Part shown: in pieces, positions 8,640 through 16,966 of the stretch | Layout: every line of letters starts with the position of its first letter | Numbering within the stretch: the stretch's first letter is position 1 | Assembly: GCF_000374825.1 (NCBI RefSeq) | Contig: NZ_KB895376.1 | Coordinates: 673,395 to 737,394, forward strand | Reading direction: 5' to 3' | DNA length: 64,000 bases | From: Paenibacillus sanguinis 2301083 = DSM 16941 | Lineage (GTDB): Bacteria > Bacillota > Bacilli > Paenibacillales > Paenibacillaceae | Notes under the pieces: generated by a model | What the model was told of the DNA's origin: nothing | What the model saw: only the letters and a program-made list of their open reading frames with translations | The model's database searches: none | Translations under genes and position numbers: made by a program

Positions 8640-9578
8640 TTATTGAATTCTCCAGTTCTCAATTGCTGAAATACTAATATTATAGCTTGCTGATGCGATT
8701 TGAGACGGAACGTTGGTATTAGTTAATTTAGGAAAACTATCATCTACTCTATATCTCTGGTTTCCGCCTATTCTATACCAGTATTCTTTATATTCTAATG
8801 AATCTATAAATCCATTTCGCAATAGCTTGTCGTTAAATAGATCAAGCGTTGCTGGATTGCATTTTAAAACTTCTCGTATATCATCCGCTTTGCTCAATAA
8901 AGTAAAAGAATTAGAAGAGTTAGGAGCAGTTTTATCAATAAAGTATATTACAAGCTCTCCAGGAATTGGTGCTTTTAATTGTTCCATTGAAGAAATCATT
9001 ATGGTTTTTGACCCAATTCCAGTTGCCTTCACTTCATGCCAGGTAGTCGAAAAAACGAAATCCTGATCCGCTCCTTCGGGCCCCATCCAGCTCTCAACTG
9101 CTTCATGCATAGGAATTCTATTTAAAATGCAATTATGCAAGTGAATTAATTCCCCCAGAAGCCCTTTTCTTTCTGAATCACCCAATAATCCGCTGTTCTG
9201 CTGCTCCATTAGTTTTGACCACTGCATATACCGCTTTTCAACAAATTCAATTCCTAGCACTGAGTCGCATTGGCTCCTCGATGATTCAATTAAATCGCAA
9301 CACAATCGAGTGAATACTTCTTCATTTTCTTGGCGAACTAAACGAAAAGTTATTGTCCATTTCCCATCGCCGCGGCGTCCGACTGAGGATAAAATTGACT
9401 TGGACGATTGCAGAATATTTGGCTCATAGCTGGAAATTATCAACAGAGATTTTTGATTAATATCTTCATAGCCAATGTGCCAATCCAGGGGATGAGTGCC
9501 ATCTATCCTTACATACGACTTGGTGTATTGAACAATGCTGTTCCACTTATCGAGAATTTGCTCATTAGTCAACATCAT
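8640..9578 (-). CDS. PD-(D/E)XK motif protein (DUF4420-like nuclease)
   Basis: About 312 residues. A nuclease core is visible: Glu in KGLLGELIHLHN (near 144), Asp in GADQDFVF (near 171) and EVKATG (near 182), giving E-D-ExK. This matches the PD-(D/E)XK/DUF4420 family found with Z1 and AIPR genes. The start overlaps the end of the Z1 gene; several in-frame ATGs exist (9593 to 9575) and I chose the one about seven bases after GAGG. It probably supplies DNA cleavage for the operon; target and cofactor are unknown. Confidence 0.85.
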   Translation of the reverse strand: MMLTNEQILDKWNSIVQYTKSYVRIDGTHPLDWHIGYEDINQKSLLIISSYEPNILQSSKSILSSVGRRGDGKWTITFRLVRQENEEVFTRLCCDLIESSRSQCDSVLGIEFVEKRYMQWSKLMEQQNSGLLGDSERKGLLGELIHLHNCILNRIPMHEAVESWMGPEGADQDFVFSTTWHEVKATGIGSKTIMISSMEQLKAPIPGELVIYFIDKTAPNSSNSFTLLSKADDIREVLKCNPATLDLFNDKLLRNGFIDSLEYKEYWYRIGGNQRYRVDDSFPKLTNTNVPSQIASASYNISISAIENWRIQ

Positions 9579-12297
9579 TATCATCCTCATCATCGACGTC
9601 CATCCAATTGCTTATATCCACCATATTGACAACGTAATTTGCTGTTTCTATATAACCGTTCCCAGGAAACCCAACCCCAATGGCATACAATGTTTCAGGG
9701 ATCTTGATATTATTGATTGGAGCATCCTTCTTACCAGTACTTTTTAATACATGCAACATTAATATAGGTTTTCGATCCCCTATGAGATAAGCACTATCAG
9801 GAGTATTACTTGTTTTACCAGGATTTAGTTTTCTAAATCTCTCCTCAGCTTCCTTGATCTCGCCTTTAGTAAGCCCTGCCTTTGTACAACCTCCAGATCC
9901 CACTCTAACCTTAGTACCCATAACCTTTATCATTCCATTTGCTTCTTCAATATAGCGTTTCTCTCTTTTTATATTGATGATCCCATTAGCACCTTCAAGC
10001 TCGAAATCATCTGAATCAGAGCCAAAAGGAATAAACACATCCCATTCGGTCATCCCTGAATTTTTTTCAATATACTCAGCTAGAGCCTTACCTTGAAATG
10101 ACATATGCCAAGGATGAGTCTCAAAACTATAAAGCAACTCGACAATAAGATCCTTGTGAATCCCAGACCACATAAGCCCCGATTGATCTACACCACGTCT
10201 CGAACCTGCTGTATCCAAGTTCGCCACAAACAATCTAAAAGCACGTTCATTTGCTGCAAGAACATCAGGTTTGGATTTTAATCGCGGTGTTTCAAGTAAT
10301 TTTCCGGTTACTGAGATTGGTCTACTAACCTCCGTCGCTGTTCTCATCTTATTTCTAGCTGTGACAATAAGCGATTCAGGATGTTTTCTTACTTTTAGGC
10401 CGAAGTCTTTAGGTGTAAGATTGTACTTATTCATTCTGCTAATTTCATCTTTCAACTCATTGGCTGCTGCGGTAATATGTCCATACCAATCAATTGCATC
10501 GGAAGACATCCACACCTTGAACAAATCGCTGTAATTAGGACGATAGCCGAACCATCTCGCCATTTGCAAAAGAGTATCGTACATTTGAGAATTGCGATAA
10601 AAATAACTAGTGCAAAGACCTTCGAGTGTCAAACCTCTTGACAAGCTGTTTCCCCCAACTGTAATAACACGTAAGCCATTATCCTCATAAGCATCATAAT
10701 TTAAGCTGGCTGCTCCCGTTTTTTGGTTAACTGCTCGAATCTCTATTGGAGAGATTGCTTTATGTAAGTACGTAGCAAGCAAATCTCCCCATGACACTTT
10801 TGCTTTCTCTTCAAGATGATACTTTTCCCATATTTGTTTTAGCATCCTTAACGATTTTATTTTCATAGTCTGTGCCTCATCAAGAGCACCATAATTATGC
10901 ACATCAGATTTAACTTGTTCCAGCCAAACTATTATTTTCTCACGTATTCTCACTTGGACATCAGTAAAGCGGCTTACGTTAACAAGCATAGAGCGATGAT
11001 CCTTACTATCTCCACGAACGTCTCTTACTGCATTAATCAATAAGAAATAACCCATTGCTTCATATAAACTTGGCGGTAGTTCATCAACAACAAGATCCTT
11101 CTTGTGCTTAAATGGAAAAAACAATTCAATTTCATCAGTATCTATCTCTTCTATATTTTTTTCATGGGTGCCATCATTGCCAAACATAGCATTAGCACCG
11201 ATATAATTTGTTGGAGGGGCTAGCAAATAAATAAAGTCTTTTGGAAATAAATCATCGCCTACCATGTCGTCATCATTTTCTGGATTAATAAAAATATTGG
11301 CAAATGGTGTAGCTGTTACACCTACATATGTAGCTTGATAAAAACGATTTAAGATTGAACGTATTGCCGCATTAATCGCTGTAGGATCTTCTTCTTCCTT
11401 TTTTGTGTTCACTGATGCGTTATCAGCTTCATCGTCAATAAGAAGCAGCGGCAAATCTATTTTCCCAGAATTATCTGCATTATTGGTAAGAAGCCAGCTC
11501 TCCAGGTTTTTAAGCACTGATTTATTCTTCTTCACAACAAACAAGGCAGGTTCACTTATATTTCTCAGGGTCAGATCGTTACTGTTCAGAATACTTGTAT
11601 TGAAATCATACAGCACCGACGTAAAAGCAGATATCCGTTTGGATGAATCAATTTTCCCGACTCCATCAAACACATTTTTCACTTCCTGCTTCCCCTTTAA
11701 ACGCAATAAATCTTTACTCAATCTGCCTGCAAATTCTTTATCCAACCGCTTCTGAGTTTGCATACGCAGATTTTCCATCATTCCAGCTAAAACAATAATC
11801 ACTTTATATCCGGTATCTGCTGCTTTATTGCAGATAGCAGTATAGTTAACCGTTTTACCAGATTGAACATCCCCGAGTACTAATCCCCTTCTCTGCCAAG
11901 GCTTCTTACTTTGGGGATCTCCAAATTGGTCTACAATTTCATTAGATACTGTCTCTAAACTAGCGGTCACCCCAGTATTCCAACCTTTTACATCCTCCAA
12001 GTATCGTTTAAACCTGTTCCAGTAATAAAAGTCGATTTCTGCCCTGCGGCCTGGAAGCCACGATTGATGATCACTATTTTTATTTGAAATATAAACTCCG
12101 ACATCCATTTGTATAACCAAAGTCGCCTTTAAATTCTTCATAATTTGATTGAATTCTTCGTCTGCTATAGGGAAAGCTTCGCGTAGACCCATGGCTTCCG
12201 CTATGAATTCATCTTCACTTGGCGGAGCATCAGGATGCTTGGTATTAATTGCAACTGAAATGAATCGCTCCAGCATTTGGGCAGCTTGACTCAACAT
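9565..12297 (-). CDS. Z1 domain ATPase
   Basis: 910 residues. P-loop GDVQSGKT is near residue 142, a DDEAD Walker B-like motif near 289, and GVTATPFANIF near 330, the layout of a superfamily II-like ATPase fused to the Z1 domain (about 390-620; SRGLTLEGL, YDTLLQMARWFGYR). It starts one base after the GHKL ATPase stop, so the two are probably translationally coupled. In families with this neighbourhood, Z1 proteins partner a MutL/MORC-like ATPase. The acidic C-terminus (DVDDEDDNDVD) overlaps the next gene. Predicted to be the DNA motor of the defence complex. Confidence 0.9.
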   Translation of the reverse strand: MLSQAAQMLERFISVAINTKHPDAPPSEDEFIAEAMGLREAFPIADEEFNQIMKNLKATLVIQMDVGVYISNKNSDHQSWLPGRRAEIDFYYWNRFKRYLEDVKGWNTGVTASLETVSNEIVDQFGDPQSKKPWQRRGLVLGDVQSGKTVNYTAICNKAADTGYKVIIVLAGMMENLRMQTQKRLDKEFAGRLSKDLLRLKGKQEVKNVFDGVGKIDSSKRISAFTSVLYDFNTSILNSNDLTLRNISEPALFVVKKNKSVLKNLESWLLTNNADNSGKIDLPLLLIDDEADNASVNTKKEEEDPTAINAAIRSILNRFYQATYVGVTATPFANIFINPENDDDMVGDDLFPKDFIYLLAPPTNYIGANAMFGNDGTHEKNIEEIDTDEIELFFPFKHKKDLVVDELPPSLYEAMGYFLLINAVRDVRGDSKDHRSMLVNVSRFTDVQVRIREKIIVWLEQVKSDVHNYGALDEAQTMKIKSLRMLKQIWEKYHLEEKAKVSWGDLLATYLHKAISPIEIRAVNQKTGAASLNYDAYEDNGLRVITVGGNSLSRGLTLEGLCTSYFYRNSQMYDTLLQMARWFGYRPNYSDLFKVWMSSDAIDWYGHITAAANELKDEISRMNKYNLTPKDFGLKVRKHPESLIVTARNKMRTATEVSRPISVTGKLLETPRLKSKPDVLAANERAFRLFVANLDTAGSRRGVDQSGLMWSGIHKDLIVELLYSFETHPWHMSFQGKALAEYIEKNSGMTEWDVFIPFGSDSDDFELEGANGIINIKREKRYIEEANGMIKVMGTKVRVGSGGCTKAGLTKGEIKEAEERFRKLNPGKTSNTPDSAYLIGDRKPILMLHVLKSTGKKDAPINNIKIPETLYAIGVGFPGNGYIETANYVVNMVDISNWMDVDDEDDNDVD

Positions 12298-13758
12298 TTA
12301 TTCAGCCTCCTCGACTAATTGAATTAATAATTGCGGATATTGACTAAATGGCTCTGTATTTTCCAACCTCTTCAACATTTCGTCTTTTTCCTGCGTACTT
12401 CTACATACAGATAGAAGTTGCTCCAAAAGCACCAATATTTCACTCCTGGATATTTCACTCTCATTTAAAATTCGCCGATCATTTGTCAGATCAATGTATA
12501 ACTGGTTTAAAGGCAACCCTTTCTCGATTTGAATCAAAAGTTTCTCTAATAATTGCTTTTCTATGGTAGTACTTGAATTTAGCACTTCAATCAGAGGATA
12601 ATCTCGGTTGATCTTATAGATTAGTCCTCCTTCTCGAGTTTTCAACCTATCCCATATATGAATCTGAGAATCGTCAGTTTCCTTCCTACCTCTGTATGTC
12701 CAAGTTCTCGCACTACTTTCGGAAATTTTCCCAATAATTCCAGACAAATTTTTACGTACGACCTCGGGAGGTACTGCAATTGATTTTTTAATGTCCAGCG
12801 TCCACAGATAATCAAGAGAGTTAGGAATGTCAACACGAACACGAGAGAGTTTTGATAGATCTCCTTGACGCATCAAACGAAACCACGTGCCCCAAACGAG
12901 AAGCCTTTTATTGCGGTACACATAAAATCCTTGCAGTCTTCTAAGGCCATCTTTTCCACCAAGCATGTTTAATTCCATTTCGGAAAGTTGAGAAGTATGA
13001 GGCAAGGTATACGGCCTTACCATAACTTTATGTCCTTCAATTAAAATGCTCTCGTCATCCATAACTTGTGTGCTTCTATCGACTAAAAAAGGATCTATCG
13101 GTTCAATTTTCACCTTGTTAATCCAGATTTCAACCTTTTTGATTCCAGGCTCTCTCCCGGCAAGATACCTATGAAATACAAGTGATAAGTGCCCTCGAAC
13201 CTGATCCATGTATTTACCCATTGATTTATCGAAGTTGATCTCTGCCACGCTTAGTCGGTCTAATGCTTGCCAGACTACCAAGGTCCCTGACTCATTCTCA
13301 CTTAATTCTTCAACATGAGGAATATCTGTTATATCCTCTAAGCTAAATATTTTCAGTGACCAGTCATTTGTTGATTGAATAAAATCCAAATCCCACTGTG
13401 CCGCAGCTACCTGGCCCTCTTTTTTGCTAATAACGGTAAGCCTTCTGCATTGGGACATAGATGCAGTCTTCAAACCTAGTCCAAATCTACCCAAGTCACC
13501 TGTTGCACGATCATCCAATGGATTTTTGCTGCCATATCTCATGGCATTTTTTAATTCCTCTTTATCCATTCCAATTCCATTATCCAGTATTGCAATATAA
13601 GGCTCTTCAACAGGGAAGAACATAATGTCTATTTGTGTAGCCTTTGCAGTAATGCTATTATCAATAATGTCAGATACTGCAGTTTCTACTGAATAGCCAA
13701 TTGCTCGGGTTGCCTCCATAAGAACTGGTGCATACGGCGGTATAGAAATGACCTCCAT
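12298..13758 (-). CDS. MutL/MORC-like GHKL ATPase
   Basis: 486 residues. The N-terminal GHKL fold shows the N-box DIIDNSITA near 31, G1 box DNGIGM near 58 and lid/G2 GRFGLGLKTAS near 93. A further ~370 residues resemble MORC- and MutL-like ATPases of restriction-modification operons. It is the first gene of the leftward operon; ATG 13758 is preceded by AAAGGGGG at good spacing. Expected role: ATP-driven clamp or sensor working with the Z1 protein. No nuclease motif seen. Confidence 0.88.
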   Translation of the reverse strand: MEVISIPPYAPVLMEATRAIGYSVETAVSDIIDNSITAKATQIDIMFFPVEEPYIAILDNGIGMDKEELKNAMRYGSKNPLDDRATGDLGRFGLGLKTASMSQCRRLTVISKKEGQVAAAQWDLDFIQSTNDWSLKIFSLEDITDIPHVEELSENESGTLVVWQALDRLSVAEINFDKSMGKYMDQVRGHLSLVFHRYLAGREPGIKKVEIWINKVKIEPIDPFLVDRSTQVMDDESILIEGHKVMVRPYTLPHTSQLSEMELNMLGGKDGLRRLQGFYVYRNKRLLVWGTWFRLMRQGDLSKLSRVRVDIPNSLDYLWTLDIKKSIAVPPEVVRKNLSGIIGKISESSARTWTYRGRKETDDSQIHIWDRLKTREGGLIYKINRDYPLIEVLNSSTTIEKQLLEKLLIQIEKGLPLNQLYIDLTNDRRILNESEISRSEILVLLEQLLSVCRSTQEKDEMLKRLENTEPFSQYPQLLIQLVEEAE

Positions 13759-13995
13759 ATGTGCTTCCCCCTTTCATAAACAGTCATCAACTTGCTTTAT
13801 ACTCTAATAGTTCGACAGAATTTCCCATATCCCTGTTCTTTAGACCCAATACCTCACTACTAATTAATTCTGCATCTGCTGATATAGGAATAACATCTTA
13901 ATGCTTTAAAACGCCTTTTCCTTCATAATTCTATATTTGCTTTTTCAACAAAGTATAATGGTATACTTAACGCATTGATGAAATGAGGTCTTACT

Positions 13996-14397
13996 ATGAA
14001 ACTCACAGTATACATAATTAACGAAAAAATAGAAAAGTTCTATCTTGAAGCTATAAAAGAATATGAAAAGCGTTTAAGCCGATACTGTACCATTAAATTG
14101 ATTTATCTAAAAAGAGAAGATCAGCTTGAAAAAAAGCTTAGTGACAATAGTTATAAAATACTTATAGCTAACACCAAGCAATCACTGTCATCAGAGGAGC
14201 TTGCGGAGAAGATTAATGATTTAGGAGTTTCGGGGACATCAGACATCTCCATTATTATCGGCTCAGAAAACACACCGTTTGATGAGAAGTTGACGATGAG
14301 TCAAATGGACATGGACACAGGGCTTAAAACAACCATATTAATTGAGCAACTATATCGAGCATTCCGTATTATCCACAATCATCCCTATCACAAATAA
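13996..14397 (+). CDS. Divergent RlmH-like SPOUT methyltransferase (second copy)
   Basis: 133 residues, clearly RlmH-like at both ends: MKLTVYIINEKIEKFYLEAIKEYEKRL, and LIEQLYRAF then HNHPYHK-stop. Compared with the resident RlmH (25939-26418) it is shorter, its SAM loop reads IIGSENTPF instead of VIGGSLGLS, and the conserved PHQLLRL segment is replaced by DTGLKTT, so the usual His is missing. It may be inactive or have another target. Its final bases CCCTATCACAAATAA resemble SCC attachment sites. It faces right, opposite to resident rlmH and the defence operon. RBS GAGG lies ahead of ATG 13996. Confidence 0.85.
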   Translation: MKLTVYIINEKIEKFYLEAIKEYEKRLSRYCTIKLIYLKREDQLEKKLSDNSYKILIANTKQSLSSEELAEKINDLGVSGTSDISIIIGSENTPFDEKLTMSQMDMDTGLKTTILIEQLYRAFRIIHNHPYHK

Positions 14398-14680
14398 TAT
14401 TTAGTGCAATTAAGCATGTTTTAGAAGATTTCCTCTAATTTTACCGATACACCGGCAATCGTAAAAATTTATGTTAGGTCATACAAAAGTGGTAGACATT
14501 TTGTTTGCAAATTATTGTCGCTTAAGAGTACATATATTATCCTTCACAACCATAAGGATTAGAGTTAAATCCACTTTGTAATATATTCGCCCTGTTCATA
14601 CTTTTCGCTATTATATAAACTGGTAATAATTATTATTCTAGCTTCATTTCCAAAAAATCAATTTAATTGGAGGGGAAATA

Positions 14681-15508
14681 ATGGTTGAAGAATTGTTTTC
14701 AAGAACATATGTATTAACGAATGAAGACAGAGAAATGATACAAGAACACATGATGTTTTATGATGATTTTGAGCGTTTCGGCAATAACATTTTAGATGCT
14801 GCTTTTGTTGATGAAACTATTGAGGATTATGAGTTAACAATATACTCAAAATTTTATAGAATTCTGGAACTATTAGATACACTTAAAGTTATGACAAAGG
14901 AGAGTTTAATAAACTCAGGGTTCTATGTTTTAAGAGTTTTACTGGAGTCTGCAGTACAACTTAGATATATGATTGATTCAAAGGAACAAATGAGAGAGCG
15001 AGCAACTGTATTTCAGATGTTTGATATTAAGAGAACGGCGGCGAATGAAGAGTTATTTTTTAATAGTATTTCTGAAATAGAATGTTATAAAAATTATATT
15101 GATTTATTGAAAGCGGGAAAAAGATATGAAAATTGGTTTAGCTATTGTGAAAGGAAAAAGGTAACCATCCAACAATTGTTTGAGTTAGTTGGATGGTCAA
15201 CATTATATACAGATCTGTATGTACCTCTGAGTAGAGAAATACATGGTGTTACACATATGGAGTCTAACATAACCTATCAAAGAGGTAAGTTCTATTTCAA
15301 GGCTTTTAGAAATTTTGAAAATCATGTGTCACTGCTAGTGAATACGCTCAGTATAGTAACTGGAGTATATTCTTGTTTCTTTAAAGTCTATAATTTAGAA
15401 GCACACAAAAAAGAATGGGATGAATACGAATCAAAAGCTTTAGAATATATTGCATCAAATAAAGAGATTGTATCTCAGTTTGGATATTCGGGAAGACATT
15501 TTTTTTAA
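14681..15508 (+). CDS. DUF5677-like protein
   Basis: 275 residues, AT-rich, preceded by GGAGGGGAAATA. No catalytic domain is recognised. The pattern FYVLRVLLESAVQLRYMID (near 90) and LSREIHGVTH (near 185), with mainly helical segments, resembles DUF5677, a family of Arg/Glu/His-containing proteins often found singly in genomic islands. The assignment is tentative. A defence or toxin-like function is possible from context only; nothing in the sequence proves it. The gene stands alone between the RlmH-like gene and a non-coding stretch. Confidence 0.75.
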   Translation: MVEELFSRTYVLTNEDREMIQEHMMFYDDFERFGNNILDAAFVDETIEDYELTIYSKFYRILELLDTLKVMTKESLINSGFYVLRVLLESAVQLRYMIDSKEQMRERATVFQMFDIKRTAANEELFFNSISEIECYKNYIDLLKAGKRYENWFSYCERKKVTIQQLFELVGWSTLYTDLYVPLSREIHGVTHMESNITYQRGKFYFKAFRNFENHVSLLVNTLSIVTGVYSCFFKVYNLEAHKKEWDEYESKALEYIASNKEIVSQFGYSGRHFF

Positions 15509-15890
15509 ACACTTGCGTATCCCACTACTTGTTAGTCCTTGTCCCTGTCACATGGCCGATACAGGAGAGGATCACTCTCACAGGTTATTAGGCTACAAAT
15601 GCGTAGTTGTTTTTTTTATTGGCTTTATCGTTGATGAAGCGGAAGCTGTATCAAGGAAACGCGGGTATTGGGCGTACTTTTAGTCAATACACTTGGTTTT
15701 GTCGTAGTACCTCATCTAATCAGTATTTTAGCTGGGATTTGCTCAAATTATTATAGCCAACAATGAGGATTCGGTTCATACATTTTGGTCAGCTATTCTA
15801 TTTATTCTTAAAATGGTGATTCTGTAACATGCATTTTGTAATTGTGTTAATCAGGATACCCAACCTCGCGGCGATAGCCTATAAACAGCA
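15509..15890 (+). other. Non-coding stretch with possible membrane-protein debris
   Basis: No intact gene is convincing here. On the plus strand a hydrophobic peptide (GYKCVVVFFIGFIVDEAEA, 15594-15650) is followed in another frame by GVLLVNTLGFVVVPHLISIL (about 15672-15731, stop near 15765). This could be the tail of a decayed membrane-protein gene, but no family was recognised. Confidence 0.25.
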
Positions 15891-15926
15891 AACAGCGGAA
15901 AGGACAACCGCATCCTCTCCGCTGTT
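15891..15926 (-). terminator. Terminator after the ankyrin gene
   Basis: AACAGCGGA (15891-15899) and TCCGCTGTT (15918-15926) pair perfectly, with a further inner AGGA/TCCT pair, 17 nt beyond the stop of the leftward ankyrin gene. Confidence 0.7.
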
Positions 15927-15943
15927 CATGTTGTTCATCCTCA

Positions 15944-16591
15944 TCAACGAATCCGCACCCTCACGCCGTCTTCTGTTTTGTAGTCCTCTGGATGCGTCTC
16001 GTACCTTGGTCTGTTCTCAATTGTAGCCCCGGCCTCTTCAAGCAGTTTAAGTATATCTGCATTGTAGGTTGTCTTCGCCAGCATCACGCCTTTATTTGGA
16101 TTAGCACCATAATCCAACAACAGACTTAAAATAGCAACCTGATCGAACATCACCGCCGATTGTAGACTGCTATCTACATCCGCACCATATTGAGCCAGCA
16201 ATTCCACGATCTCCAGATTCCCCTTCTCTATGGCATCATGCATAGCTGGAAAGTCTTCTGATGGATCAGCCCCCGCTTCCAGCAATATCTTCACCATCGG
16301 CACCGGGTGTTCATTGAAGTTGACCGCCAACGACAAGTTGCCTACAGGAATCGACTCCGCTCCAACACCATAATCAGCCGCGATGTTGGGCGAGGCTCCT
16401 TCATCCAGCAATCGTTGTACCTCATTCAGATTGCCTTCCCTGATTGCCGCATTTAGCTCCGTAAATATGCCATCCGTTCTTACCTGTTCAGACTGCTGGG
16501 AAGTCAGCACACGTTCTACGATAGAGCATCCTGTCAGAGCTACCAGGCATAGCAATAGTAATCCAATTGCATATATTCTCCGCATCTTCAT
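15944..16591 (-). CDS. Ankyrin-repeat lipoprotein
   Basis: About 215 residues. The N-terminus is a lipoprotein signal: basic start, hydrophobic run, then lipobox LTGC near residue 22. Four to five ankyrin-type repeats follow (for example LNEVQRLLDEGASPN, VKILLEAGADPS, LEIVELLAQYGADVD, VAILSLLLDYGANPN). It should be anchored on the outer face of the membrane and bind a protein partner. I chose ATG 16591 since GGAGG is nine bases upstream; another ATG is at 16597. Composition is more chromosome-like than the defence genes. Confidence 0.85.
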   Translation of the reverse strand: MKMRRIYAIGLLLLCLVALTGCSIVERVLTSQQSEQVRTDGIFTELNAAIREGNLNEVQRLLDEGASPNIAADYGVGAESIPVGNLSLAVNFNEHPVPMVKILLEAGADPSEDFPAMHDAIEKGNLEIVELLAQYGADVDSSLQSAVMFDQVAILSLLLDYGANPNKGVMLAKTTYNADILKLLEEAGATIENRPRYETHPEDYKTEDGVRVRIR

Positions 16592-16653
16592 TATCATTCA
16601 CCTCCAGACCAACCCTAGTTATTCGTATAATCATTTCCTCATAGTCCACTGGC

Positions 16654-16845
16654 TCAATAGCCACCGCGAAGACTGTCTTCCATGTGCGTTGCCTGATTCA
16701 GTAACAGGAATGCCACAATGAACAAAGCAATACCGATCCAGATGTGTTTACGTTTCTTCTTCGCTATTGCGGTGATTGTATAGGCGATGCTGGTAATCTG
16801 TATAATGGCTCCGATAATTTTCAGCATTAATGCAGTTGTTTCCAT
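16654..16845 (-). CDS. Small two-helix membrane protein
   Basis: 63 residues with two hydrophobic segments (about 5-25 and 35-50) separated by the basic linker AKKKRKH. No family recognised. It lies 57 nt upstream of the ankyrin lipoprotein on the same strand and could be cotranscribed. The ribosome-binding site is weak, so this is only moderately supported. Confidence 0.55.
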   Translation of the reverse strand: METTALMLKIIGAIIQITSIAYTITAIAKKKRKHIWIGIALFIVAFLLLNQATHMEDSLRGGY

Positions 16846-16966
16846 ATGCTTATCCAGTCCTTTCCCTTGTAATGTTGTAATGAAATTTATCCTGCTACCC
16901 TTGCTATATCATTCTTAATGAAGAGAGCGAAGCCAATCAAGCAGCTTTGACTCCGCTCTCGGATAG

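Noticed and set aside
15450..15683. Plus-strand frame of 77 codons after the DUF5677-like gene
   Set aside because: It overlaps the previous gene in another frame, has no ribosome-binding site, and is at most debris of a membrane protein.
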